Assembly: GCA_947247005.1 (NCBI GenBank)
Contig: OX365950.1
Coordinates: 13,900,720-13,964,719, forward strand
Length of the DNA stretch: 64,000 nucleotides
Origin: Spisula solida
Lineage: Eukaryota > Mollusca > Bivalvia > Venerida > Mactridae
Direction: 5' to 3'
The notes under the pieces were generated by a model. It was not told the DNA's origin and ran no database searches. It was given only the letters and a program-made list of their open reading frames with translations. Of this stretch, positions 47,901 to 55,659 are shown piece by piece. Both the position numbers and the translations under genes were made by a program. Numbering within the stretch: the first letter of the stretch is position 1; every line of letters starts with the position of its first letter.

Positions 47901-47959
47901 ACGCACAAATTGTTGGCGGCTAATATACCAAGAAAAAGAAGACTCCGCGTTCTCTCCAT
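32916..47959 (-). CDS. VWDE: VWDE-like type I membrane protein, 20 exons
   Basis: Extracellular multidomain protein like von Willebrand factor D and EGF domain-containing protein. Exons in coding order (all minus): 47959-47899, 47301-47080, 46767-46594, 46179-46147, 45284-45137, 44894-44798, 44525-44439, 43986-43768, 42685-42479, 41424-41320, 40911-40726, 39141-38915, 38003-37709, 37466-37320, 36516-36342, 35906-35719, 35361-35104, 33968-33860, 33581-33452, 32958-32916. Sum 3111 bases, 1036 residues plus stop, phases consistent. Layout: signal peptide (1-18), D8C-like module (about 21-155, WYSAVLGG, CGAYSPIYIEG), VWD domain (about 410-580, CACAVAIRAGGDVFLIDHC, GLCGNFDGDKNNDL), basic site RRKR (exon 13), EGF-like (CSGNGVC..GVCNCYEGFSGSDC), basic site RKRR (exon 17), a Cys-rich module, one transmembrane helix (VLPIVLGTVVPTVVILLAVA), and a short basic tail. 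Least certain borders: donors of exons 9 and 17 (weak GTATGG and GTGTTA) and the last exon. The gene is divergent from the convertase at 58853. Confidence 0.87.
33452..33581 (-). CDS. VWDE: VWDE exon 19 (transmembrane)
   Basis: Acceptor TTTGACCAG, donor GTAGGT. A single hydrophobic helix (VLPIVLGTVVPTVVILLAVA) followed by the basic stop-transfer HKHYGKQKR. Confidence 0.88.
33791..33808. repeat. (AAT)6 microsatellite
   Basis: Six TAA/AAT units in the last part of VWDE intron 18; simple repeat. Confidence 0.85.
33860..33968 (-). CDS. VWDE: VWDE exon 18 (Cys-rich)
   Basis: Acceptor TTGTACCAG, donor GTATAT. KGTCFINGRCYSSSEYNVYE and SCEKCFPEINPFQWTR, matching the C.I.G.CY......C..C.P.....W pattern before the membrane helix. 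Confidence 0.88.
33969..35103 (-). other. VWDE intron 17
   Basis: 1.1-kb intron largely occupied by the CGAAT/GGAAT-rich inverted-repeat element at 34260-34981. Open frames within it are not coding. Confidence 0.65.
34260..34981. mobile_element. Candidate TIR element rich in ATTCG/GGAAT words
   Basis: Begins AGCCGGAATGGGCCCGAATG and ends with CATTCCTACGACATTCCGGC T, so the outer 10 bases AGCCGGAATG are perfectly inverted. Inside, the words GGAAT, CGAAT and their complements recur far more often than in flanking DNA. About 722 bp, non-coding. Could be a non-autonomous DNA transposon; no target duplication was identified. Confidence 0.5.
35104..35361 (-). CDS. VWDE: VWDE exon 17 (RKRR site)
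   Basis: Acceptor CATTCTAG. Contains NGECFLHSARKRRSADES, a second basic site, then TYDMYISNDGKTFSNRAPLI and VFDSLCQTV. I end it at weak donor GTGTTA because TIY then joins KGTCFINGRC as expected; a later donor GTCAAA would add 14 residues. Confidence 0.8.
35719..35906 (-). CDS. VWDE: VWDE exon 16 (EGF end)
   Basis: Acceptor TACCTTTAG, donor GTATTG. GVCNCYEGFSGSDCTISNTT closes the EGF-like domain (CxC....G..C); CDLQHGDGCDSFEMFTIDLM follows. Confidence 0.9.
36151..36227 (-). repeat. Dispersed repeat R1 copy
   Basis: Complement reads AACAGGGAAGGCAATACTCA, then ACAGAAACAGCAGAACACG: the R1 core, in VWDE intron 15. Confidence 0.7.
36342..36516 (-). CDS. VWDE: VWDE exon 15 (EGF start)
   Basis: Acceptor ACAAAAAG (weak pyrimidine tract), donor GTATTT. 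EGQSDEWVQGYVRELSTVVK, then VFERQSCLSNCSGNGVCTLE, the first half of an EGF-like domain. Confidence 0.85.
37320..37466 (-). CDS. VWDE: VWDE exon 14
   Basis: Acceptor TTTGATAG, donor GTAAGT. ESKIFTEEEAEELCRNAISD and GFNVTQAIYDCVFDTV, helical and matching the F.TE.EA...C...CV.D spacing downstream of the basic site in VWDE proteins. Confidence 0.88.
37709..38003 (-). CDS. VWDE: VWDE exon 13 (Cys-rich, RRKR site)
   Basis: Acceptor TTTTGCAG, donor GTGAAT. Contains YCTCSCLHQNSTCEDPIPYC and CTKWKKRCNSSRRKRQAEMI; RRKR is a furin-type site right after the Cys cluster. 98 codons. Confidence 0.88.
38380..38830 (+). repeat. Dispersed repeat R1, longest copy
   Basis: GTCAGACAGGGAAGGCAGCA, then CTCAACTGAACCAGTCGAGC and ACAGAAAACATAAATAACAT. 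The following ~370 bases show recurring words AGCTGAATGCC, AGTTT and ATGACC in a loose tandem arrangement. It is inside VWDE intron 12, only ~85 bases from exon 12. Confidence 0.85.
38915..39141 (-). CDS. VWDE: VWDE exon 12 (VWD end)
   Basis: Acceptor TATTTCAG, donor GTAAGT. TPIGTKITINLSKHNGLMNV, then VEGLCGNFDGDKNNDLIDRN, the diagnostic GLCGNFDGD signature of VWD domains, then HATFSESWR. Confidence 0.95.
39142..40725 (-). other. VWDE intron 11
   Basis: 1.6-kb intron; no repeat copy or exon recognised, AT-rich unique sequence. Confidence 0.6.
40726..40911 (-). CDS. VWDE: VWDE exon 11 (VWD middle)
   Basis: Acceptor CTTTGTAG, donor GTTTGT. VQMRTKLCNNNIAYCACAVA and IRAGGDVFLIDHCDLKKRM are characteristic of the VWD domain of VWDE proteins. 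Confidence 0.92.
41320..41424 (-). CDS. VWDE: VWDE exon 10 (VWD start)
   Basis: Acceptor TTTGTTAG, donor GTGAGT. ANDFNSNDLIIFFSPYEHQY and AGDFILYRNKKYPID correspond to the first strands of a VWD domain; the usual DPH motif is replaced. Confidence 0.82.
41535..41625 (-). repeat. Dispersed repeat R1 copy
   Basis: Complement: AGTTGGACAGGCAAGGCAGC, ACTCAACGTAACCAGCCGAG, CACAGAAAACATAAAATCAC. Very close to the 19944 and 38380 copies, opposite orientation; VWDE intron 9. Confidence 0.85.
42479..42685 (-). CDS. VWDE: VWDE exon 9
   Basis: Acceptor CATGGCAG. Encodes TLYPGDTWDPAKVEIKTMEI, SFEHPIWNGYRLEDVS and, if it runs to donor GTATGG, VYRVLLFLDALC. An earlier donor (GTATAT after VS) is possible. 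The longer form supplies the Cys expected before the VWD domain. Confidence 0.75.
42686..43767 (-). other. VWDE intron 8
   Basis: 1.1-kb intron with a small perfect hairpin at 43547-43568; otherwise unremarkable AT-rich sequence. Confidence 0.6.
43547..43568. repeat. Perfect 9-bp palindrome
   Basis: GTATACTTC, loop GTAT, GAAGTATAC. Short perfect hairpin in VWDE intron 8; may be chance in AT-rich DNA. Confidence 0.6.
43768..43986 (-). CDS. VWDE: VWDE exon 8
   Basis: Acceptor TGTTTCAG, donor GTTCCT. Encodes VLNPEINLGKSETAMVQLKN, IQMVFDDDVCSVGDGLLKEP and DKRACGTNFE, 73 codons in phase 0. Confidence 0.85.
44138..44215 (+). repeat. SINE head, CCGAGTGGT type (family B), degenerate
   Basis: TTGCCATAACCGAGTGGTCA is a type-II tRNA A box and GCATTGGTTCCGTTCTGTAT a degenerate B box. 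Related to the better copy at 50356. VWDE intron 7. Confidence 0.5.
44439..44525 (-). CDS. VWDE: VWDE exon 7
   Basis: Acceptor TTCAAAG, donor GTCTGT. 29 codons, ISCSAGLKKSEFGKTTPFVS ... YFAGIK, in frame with both neighbours. Confidence 0.8.
44798..44894 (-). CDS. VWDE: VWDE exon 6
   Basis: Acceptor ACTTCAG, donor GTATGT. Encodes YVNSEAFFTFTNVGRTSPFT and EDELAVSGLGIN, ending in phase 0. Confidence 0.85.
45137..45284 (-). CDS. VWDE: VWDE exon 5
   Basis: Encodes DFEDAPENVNIQSATIRTSL and KIVIDCDVQTDGNTAGLLFV. Two acceptors 9 bases apart (after CTGAAG and after TTTGAAG) both keep phase. Donor GTAAGA. Confidence 0.82.
45285..46146 (-). other. VWDE intron 4
   Basis: 860-base intron holding one copy of the 170-bp repeat shared with 48419-48590. 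Confidence 0.6.
45491..45665 (+). repeat. Dispersed repeat R2, copy 1
   Basis: TTAAGGATGTAGAGTCTAAT, CTATAGTTAAATAGTGCAAG, AAGTTATTGGATA and GGCAAATTGATCGGAGCA align in order with 48419-48590. Inside VWDE intron 4. Confidence 0.8.
46147..46179 (-). CDS. VWDE: VWDE exon 4 (33-bp microexon)
   Basis: Acceptor GCTTTCAG, donor GTAAAA. Encodes DPPNLQDTADA and keeps phase 1 on both sides. It is a symmetric exon, so it could be skipped without a frame shift. Confidence 0.7.
46594..46767 (-). CDS. VWDE: VWDE exon 3 (D8C-like module, second half)
   Basis: Acceptor AAACTAG, donor GTATAT. Encodes THPDVAELDETGFALSACIR, CESKLDILIRVCEGEVQYYL and VPTYSPYSAYCLG, completing the conserved HP...C...C...I.VR.C...YYL.PT..C pattern. 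Confidence 0.9.
47080..47301 (-). CDS. VWDE: VWDE exon 2 (D8C-like module, first half)
   Basis: Acceptor TAATGTAG. Encodes KECQCASEKIPALSFRSRIN, DDTFLPSAWYSAVLGG and VVNTCGAYSPIYIEG, matching the RS...D..L...WY....G...CG...P.W/Y..G spacing of D8C modules in VWDE- and OIT3-like proteins. Confidence 0.9.
47899..47959 (-). CDS. VWDE: VWDE exon 1 (signal peptide)
   Basis: ATG at 47959 on the minus strand; MERTRSLLFLGILAANNLCV is a classic secretion signal (basic n-region, hydrophobic core). Donor GTAAGT. Phase 1. Confidence 0.85.
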
Positions 47960-48418
47960 TGTGGTAACCCTGCGTTTTAGACAACTATTGCAGTCTACCG
48001 GTATTTATAAAAGTTGGATAAAAAATCTTTAAGATGAGACATCATTTCTGAGATAAGGACTGACTGGCTTCAAGATTTATAGCATCTATTGAATTTAAGT
48101 TCAAAATTCTTACATAAGTTGTAAAACACTTATAAAAATTAACGAAACAATGCTACACATATAAATTATGAAGTGCTTATACTTGTGCCACTAGTGCAGT
48201 GTGTTCTATAAGAGGATATAATATGCCAACGTAACGGTCAAGTGGTATAGATCCGTCAGCCGTGTAAATAATACAAATACGTATACCCAAGTATGCATCC
48301 TACAGTGCTTCTACGCAAGTGGTTTTAAAGATAAGAGCAAGTCTCCAGGAAAACCTGCTATTCTGATAAAAACGTAATTCGAAAATTATGATGTCAAAAG
48401 TGTTTCAATATCTTGATT

Positions 48419-48590
48419 TTAAGGGGATATAGTCTAATCTATAGTGATAAAGTGCAAGTTTCATTCAGAGCGTTTTTGTCTTCAAATCTAAGTTGCTGGA
48501 TAAAATAAAGCATTGAATAATGTACTATATTTACTCTTGAGTTTAGACGAAAATAAATATCAGCAAGCAAATTTATTGAAGCACTTTCAT
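48419..48590 (+). repeat. Dispersed repeat R2, copy 2
   Basis: TTAAGGGGATATAGTCTAAT, CTATAGTGATAAAGTGCAAG, AAGTTGCTGGATAAAAT, GCAAATTTATTGAAGCACTT: same order and orientation as 45491-45665. About 460 bases upstream of the VWDE-like start codon. Confidence 0.8.
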
Positions 48591-49244
48591 TGCAAATCTT
48601 GCTCGTTCACAAGCACAATCAACATGGCATTAAGAGCGCTTTTTTACAATACACCAAGATTGATTTCAAATGGTTTGTCAAACGGACAAAGGCACTCACC
48701 AGTACCAAGGTCAATAATGAATTTAACACACAAAATGCAAACTACTCCCGAAACAGTCAGTCAAACGTAACCAGCGAACAAAGCCAACTTAGGCTACAAC
48801 AGAGAACAAGAAAGACAATTGTACAAGATAACGCCCTAAGGCGATAAGAAAAATATAAATTAATTCTCACTATATTAAGGTGATTCCCAACACTGCAGAT
48901 GAGCCGAAGTTTAGAAATCGGTGTAAATAAGACGTATTGAAAGCGTCTGACTACCATGATGAAATAATACGAAAACTTAAAATTGATGTGTCAGCATGTT
49001 CTCATGTCTTAAAATTGCGAATTTACGATAAAGTTATAACTATTTTATACTATAATAAGCTTGCAGAATAAAGCTATAGCTGAAATGTTATGTGCCATTT
49101 ATTCCAAACGATGAAACACCAACACTCGCGAATACTAGCTACAACGTATGTGAAACGTAATATAATGCGCCCACACAAAATTGTATCCAAGTTAAAACTT
49201 TTAATATTTGTTTGGCAAGCATCCCAACTACTTTAGAGGATTGT

Positions 49245-49291
49245 TCTTTTGCATTTATTTCGTAAGAATATAGACTAGCTAATGCAAAAGA
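49245..49291. repeat. 11-bp inverted repeat
   Basis: TCTTTTGCATT and AATGCAAAAGA, exact inverses 25 bases apart. ATGCAAA/TTTGCAT is also an octamer-like word. Isolated feature. Confidence 0.5.
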
Positions 49292-50039
49292 GCATGTGCT
49301 CGTCTTCAAATTAACAAATTTTTAAAAAACAAATTATCTCGTAAACTGGATACAACGTATTCAAAACGTTGAGATGTATATTGTAAACTCTCCTGGTTTT
49401 CGACATTTCCGAAATCACTGAAGTGTCAATTAAACAATTCTAGCCGAGCAACTGCCATGAAATTTGGGATAAAACTTCTATAATAGTTATACTTACTCTA
49501 CTGGTTGCATGTACGAAAACAGTATGTTGTTCAACTTTTTTTCGTATAACTTAAAAATTATTAATCACATGTATTAAAATATCATTTAAAAATACATGTA
49601 ACATGCATAGTATAAAACAAACGTTATCGTGTGAGTCCGTATATACGAAATTTCGTGCATACCAAGTTCCATATAATTAAATGCCAAACGTTTTCGGTGA
49701 AATGCAAATATCTGTTTTAAAGGGGGTTCCCCAAAATCTAAAATTATCTTGAAAACTAGCCGAGCAAAACTGTTCTGGGTTTGCACAAATACTATCATGA
49801 GTGTGTTGTTCATACAAATCAGGTGTTTGATACCTCTTGTACAGAAAAAATGTAGAGTTGGGATTTACCTTAAACAGAATTTATGAGAAATCGATGTCAG
49901 GATGTTGAGGCGAATCATCTCTATCGTGTTCATAAGTAATAGCAAAACATCTACCACCTCGATATCCCATTGTTTGAACTTCAACCCCAGATCGCGTGGT
50001 ACCAAAGACGAAATAAATATGGTACCAGCAATTGCATTG

Positions 50040-50140
50040 CTAGACGCCCAGCATGAAATGGAAACTGGCTTCCTTTCTCACATACCCTCGAGGTGGATAA
50101 CATCAGGAATGAAATGTCGATACTGATTAATGTATGTTGG
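50040..50140 (+). repeat. SINE family A, 3' portion
   Basis: GCCCAGCATGAAATGGAAAC, TGGCTTCCTTTCTCACATAC, CCTCGAGGTGGATAACATCA and GGAATGAAATGTCGATA match the 3' body of family A; the tRNA-like head is missing. Confidence 0.65.
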
Positions 50141-50355
50141 TAACACTTGTTTCATAATCGATCATAAAGAAACAAGGATGAAATATCTACTCACTGTCAG
50201 CATGTTACATGTCGTGACTCTTAAAGCATCCCAGAAGGTAAGTGTATGGGATATGTTCTCTGTCGGTTGTGACAGTGTTAGTGATATCCATATATACTAA
50301 TTACTTGTTTGGTGTGACATGATTACGTTGATACTGGTTATTTGTGCAACCGTTA

Positions 50356-50460
50356 TGGGGTCATTGTCATAGCCGAGTGGTAAAATACGTTCGAACGTCA
50401 CATTGCCAGACCATGGCGTCATTCAGTACAGGTTCGAATCCCACTTTATGTGAAGACATT
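50356..50460 (+). repeat. tRNA-derived SINE, CCGAGTGGT type (family B)
   Basis: ATAGCCGAGTGGTAAAATAC as A box, a long variable arm, and CAGGTTCGAATCCCAC as perfect B box. The closest thing in the window to an intact tRNA(Ser/Leu)-like pol III promoter; too long and unpaired for a real tRNA. Confidence 0.7.
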
Positions 50461-51994
50461 TTCTTATAACACAAATGCGTACGGAGTGTAATACGAAAAC
50501 AAACATTCTATAGGACCAATAGTGTTCTACTGCTCAATGAAATTGATAGAGTCTGTATAAGAAACTTTGTCTGATACGAATGCATAGATCTCAGACTAAG
50601 ACGCAATTGTTCGACTACCTTAAGGACGTTTCCGGTAGTAATTTCTGCGCATTCTACTGCGCAAGTGTGACTCTTCACCAAGGAGAATTGCGCGAACTGA
50701 ACAATTTGATATTATATTGTCGGATCAGTAGACCCCATCAACAATAAACGTGCTGATAGCATGACGAGTCTTTCTTGAGGCCCTACAAAAATCCTCCGAT
50801 CGAGATCCAACTTATCTTTGCGCTTTTTATAATTGCGCGGTTTATTTTCCTTTGATTTTATTACCGAGTGTTCAATATTTCGGACATTAATTCGCCGGAT
50901 CATTGGAGGTCACAGTGACGATACTTTTGTAATAATGTCGTTATGTCAGCCCATTATTGAACAACTAACGGTCGATATAAATCGACCAGAACATGGAATA
51001 ACTATCTAAACAACTACAATTGTGTCAATACCAATGGATTCGTCTAGATTCGCCTCAATGTCAAAGTGTCGTTCGAGCAGACAGCTTTCAGTTAATTTGT
51101 TATCGTAATAACTAAGTCACTTCTTTGCAAACTTTATCTTAATTTAAATACATGTTTTGCAGAATTACGATGCCTATTCTTGTAATAAGTATGACTCGCA
51201 AATATGTCACACAATCAAGTCAGGACCAAACAGATTCGACCCCAAGACGTTTCGACCTCGCAGTAAATTGACCCTTTATAGCAACGTCATGAATTCGCAT
51301 TTTAATATTAGATACTAGATCTAGTACACATTTTGTGCGTTTCGCCTTCGTCATTCAATTAGTTAGAGAATGTAAAAACATTCACGAGGTCGACCTGTGT
51401 GAACTGTGCATTATTTTATTTCTTGCTGGGTTTTTTTGTAGACCAAGTAGCCTACTGCTGTTTGTACTGGTCCAATGGATGGCTTTGTAATTATAGATCA
51501 TAATCCACAATACTGTGTTGTGAGTCTTATATTTACAGTAAGCTAAATACCTACACTCCTCTACAGGTAACTAAGAAGCAATATGGTGTACATGTTTGTT
51601 GAATAATGCTTAATCTTTAATTTTGTTTTTCAATACTTTAATATAATTTACAATTTTTACTTTTTCAATGGGGGCTTACACACTCCTCCCTACTTTGTTG
51701 TGACTAAGGGCAAATTAAGTTGAACTGTTCAACATAGAATTGTTACACTCTGGAGTGTCTATTTATGATTATAATCTTAAATTAGACGCATCTAGTATAC
51801 ATTTCCTTTCTTGACTTCTGAAATTGATTGCTTCACTCTTCCCTCTTTTTCCCGCCATTGAAAATGGGACATACTATTCGAACCCTCTTGGCGGACAGCA
51901 GTCAAACAGTTTAACTTTTCATCTGATCCTCTTCAAACTTTGTGACAATCATTCCAGGGCTTATTTTTACTCTATACGAGGGGCCTATATAAGT

Positions 51995-52052
51995 CCCCTT
52001 CACAATTTCCTATTGGCCCCTTCACAATTTCCTATAGGCCCCTTCACAATTA
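51995..52052 (+). repeat. 22-bp tandem repeat, 2.6 copies
   Basis: CCCCTTCACAATTTCCTATT and GG, then again with one change, then a partial copy. About 285 bases left of the foldback element. Confidence 0.85.
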
Positions 52053-52336
52053 GAATTTGCATCTTGGTTTTTGTAAAAACAACTTCACCACAAAGCACCA
52101 AACGAATCAATCATAGATAACAATGATATATTCATGTACTGGACTTGATATGAAGTATTTTGTCATAGGTATATGCACGTTTTGGACAATTTGACCAAAA
52201 AAAATTACATCTGAAAAATTATATTACATTGTACACAATTTGGTGATTTATCGCAAGTTTTTCGCAACATCAAAAAGTTTCCGCGCCGACCTTTTCATTA
52301 TTTTGAGAATGTTTTCACTAAATTCTCACAAAACTA

Positions 52337-53440
52337 ATAGTCCGGCCCGAAATCCCCGAAATTTGACCGAACCTTGCATTGGAGTATAAAGTTTTTTTCT
52401 TTGCTGATTTCAGTAGACACGACCTATCGAATGGAATTTCTGACGGGTGACATTGTGTCACCCTTGAGCATTTTGAGAAAATTGGGGTAAAAGTTCCAAA
52501 ATATAAATGAAACTGCGAATTTTTGGAATCGGTGAACTACATTGTTATTTATAATATTATTTTATAAGAAATCACATTTATATGTAGTTATTATGTTGCA
52601 GTTGAAGACTGCAAAATTTTACTGCCGTGCATTTATGCAGAAGGAGGTATTTTGGGGTAAAACGTTAAAAACTGCATGGAAAAGTGCGAATTTTCGGAAT
52701 CGGTGGACTATAACGTCATTAGCCATTATATTTAGTAAATAATCGCTGTGATAGTTATAAAGTAACTTGCGATGAAGACATTAAAGACCATAAGCTAGGC
52801 TATGGTACAAAATGTGGTATTTTGGAGGTAAAACGTTAAAAAGTGCATTTAAAAGTGCATATTTTCGGAATCGGTGTTTAACGTCAATGGCCATTATATT
52901 TGGTAAATAATCGTTTTGATAGTTTAATAGTGACTTGCGATGATGATATTAAACACCTTAAACTAGGCTTTGGTACAAAATGTGGAATTTTGGGGGTAAA
53001 CACTAAAGAATATAACGGAAAGTGCGAATTTTCGGAACTGATAGACTCTGGGAAGAATATATACATTATACGAGTACGTCCCTGATAGACTTTAATGTCA
53101 TGGTTCATTTTATTTGGTAATTATAATTGTAATTATTATAATATGATCTATAGTAATGTGTTATTAATGATTACAATCATCTTACATCATGGTATGGTGC
53201 AAAATATATAATTTTAGGACAGAAATTACAAAATTGTCACGAAAAGTGTGATTTTTGGGAATATGTTTACTACGCTTTTATAATTAATTTAACTTGATAG
53301 TAAATCACTGTGAGTAGTACATATCATCATGCAGTTTAAGTGTTATCTATCATCTAATGCCGTGCTTTGAGCTGAATGCGATATATTTGGGTAAAACATC
53401 ACTAAAATTATAGGAACATTTTTAATCTACGGACAAGTCA
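52337..53440 (+). repeat. Foldback left arm, six ~170-bp units
   Basis: Unit words in order: ATTTTCGGAATCGGTG, GTCATTAGCCATTATATTTA, GTAAATAATCGCTGTGATAG, CTTGCGATGAAGACATTAAA, TAGGCTATGGTACAAAATGT, GGTAAAACGTTAAAAAGTGC. Spacing 172, 170, 167, 224 and 173 bases. The outer units are well kept; the inner two decayed, with a ~50-base insertion in the fourth. Confidence 0.85.
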
Positions 53441-53945
53441 TATTTTACTACATAAAGCCATTTCCGGCCTTATCATTATTTTGTATTACTCATTAAACCA
53501 ATTTCACCATTATTGAACATACGAGGTACCCATTAGAACCGAATGCATGCATCACAAGTCATGCCCTATAGATTACTTACCACCACTGAGTACAAGCTTG
53601 CTAGGCCAAGTAGGGTATTAAAACCAACAGTGAGTCCACCATACAATATCCTATGAGTACAAACAATCTAAGAACTTCTGAGCTTTGACCGCCATTTAAA
53701 AAACATGTTAACCTATACATAGCCGTATAAAGTACTCACAACCACCAGCCATTCTCATCTAATTGGGTACATGCCACTGCTGCTAATTATATGGTATTGG
53801 ATATCTTTAATTCTCTGACACAGCATTTCGTTACTCTTTGTGGTACCTGGCTCAGCGATTCCTGGATCTATACTACGTAACCCTGCATGACAGTCACCCC
53901 TAGCGCTATCGATATACTATATACTGCTGTGTACAGTCACTCCTC

Positions 53946-54130
53946 GATAGCCTAGTGGTGGAGCTTTCGCTTAGATGCGGGATGTCCCAGGCTCAATCCA
54001 TGGTCATACCAAAGACGATTTAAAATGCTACCATGGAGTAAATTCCTTGCATATATAGATACTTATGGAAAGCTGTATTTGTTTCTCTCTCATACCACCG
54101 TAGCGATGAATAACACCAAGAATTAGTCAC
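53946..54130 (+). repeat. tRNA-derived SINE, family A
   Basis: TCGATAGCCTAGTGGTGGAG as A box, CCCAGGCTCAATCCATGG as B box, then ACCAAAGACGATTTAAAATG, TTCCTTGC, TCTCATACCACCGTAGCGAT and GAATAACACC. Aligns over its whole length with the complement of 3475-3655. Confidence 0.8.
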
Positions 54131-54884
54131 CGAGCGTGATTAATTAATGTGAGTTGAAAGAACTTGTTTCACTATCTACCTTACATAAACTACATTTGTA
54201 TATAGTGTCTATTCCTGGAGCCCACGGGCCACCTGACACTTTTTGGCACATGCATTCTGTGGTACCTAACACTGCTGCTCCATTAGATAGCAAATACTAT
54301 CAGACACAGTCATTCATAGCTTTGTATGCTACCCAATACTGCTTGGGTCTGCCATTAATTGTATTGCTCTACGGGGTATGTAACACATCCTTTCCCAGAT
54401 CCAAAGGATAGCATAGCAATTTTTGACCTAAAAGGGTTACATAATACTGTTGGAAGCATGGCAATGGTTATTCCTGAATTTATAAGGATTATACATTACC
54501 TGTCAAGCCATCCCTGGTTGAATATTGCCTGAAAGTGTCATTCCTTACTTCATTTGATATGCAATACTACTGGACGCAGCCATTTGTAAATCTATAGGGT
54601 TTCAAACAGTACATTTGACATTTAAAGTTAAAACATTACCGAGTTTTGCAGGGCCACTTTCAGAATTTCAGCCGTTCAGCCACCCTTTGACATTCATTGG
54701 GCTACCTAAGGATACTTGCGTTTCTGTCTCCCTGTGGAGACTAGTTCTCCTCTGGTATGTGTGCGCCAAAATCGATAATATGGCGTCCAGAAATATCGAA
54801 TATGCACATCAACACAAGTACCAATTCACACCTTCGTCGAGTGGGCATTGTGGGTTATTCTTGCTCAGAGAAATTAAGCAATGG

Positions 54885-54960
54885 TGCAGAGTGGGATCGA
54901 ACCCGGGATGTCTCGATCCCAAAGCGTGCACCATACCTCTAGGCTATTCCTTTCTTTAAT
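54885..54960 (-). repeat. tRNA-like SINE head
   Basis: Minus strand: AATAGCCTAGAGGTATGGTG as A box and CATCCCGGGTTCGATCCCAC as B box. A SINE head inserted in the foldback core. Confidence 0.65.
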
Positions 54961-55659
54961 TGGTACCCAACGTAGTTTGGAACTGCTCTTTGTTGCTCTG
55001 TGGGGTACTAATTATATAACACACACTTTATTAACTTTATGGGGTACTACTGACTGTCATTGATATGTATGATCCACTGACCAAAAACGTATAGATTATA
55101 GGCCAAGGTCATTTATAGAGTTGTTTGTCTGGTCGAAGGCCAGTGGTATGATCGTATGGATTAGTAACCTTGTACTGCTGTGACCAGCCATTCCTTGATC
55201 TATTTGGGATGTTCTGACTACCTGGCACAGTTTCGCATTGTTTCTGTGATGTCTAAAACTGTCATTCGAGACTTTACATGGCATTAAACACTGCATAGAA
55301 TAGCCTTACTATGCTCTATATGATACCCAACACTGCTGTGAACAGGTGTTCCTGGTTCTATGAGGGTGACAATACACTACCTGTTATACCAGTAGTCATT
55401 CCTAGCGGGATAGGATATCAACTACTGCGCTTGATGCTGCTATTGATTTATTAGTTTTGGGTACTCAGCACTATGTCATTACTGGCTCTGTTAAAATCTA
55501 TGTTTGCCTTGCACAGCATCATCTCCTGGTCTATAGGGGATAACACATACTAGTTCTGTTGGGCATAGCTGGTAATAGTTGCTATGATGTAACTTACACA
55601 CAGCTAGAATAGTCATTTCTATGACCTGGAATACATAGCATATAAAGATCTAAGGGCAA

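Larger units (their letters stand above)
47960..52336. other. Intergenic region upstream of VWDE-like gene
   Basis: No exon seen. Contains R2 copy 2, an inverted repeat at 49245, SINE pieces near 50040 and 50356, and a short tandem repeat at 51995. The VWDE-like promoter must be at its left end; no clear core elements were identified. Confidence 0.55.

Noticed and set aside
50356..50460. Possible functional tRNA(Ser/Leu) gene
   Set aside because: A and B boxes are good but spacing is too long and stems do not close; several related copies point to a SINE.
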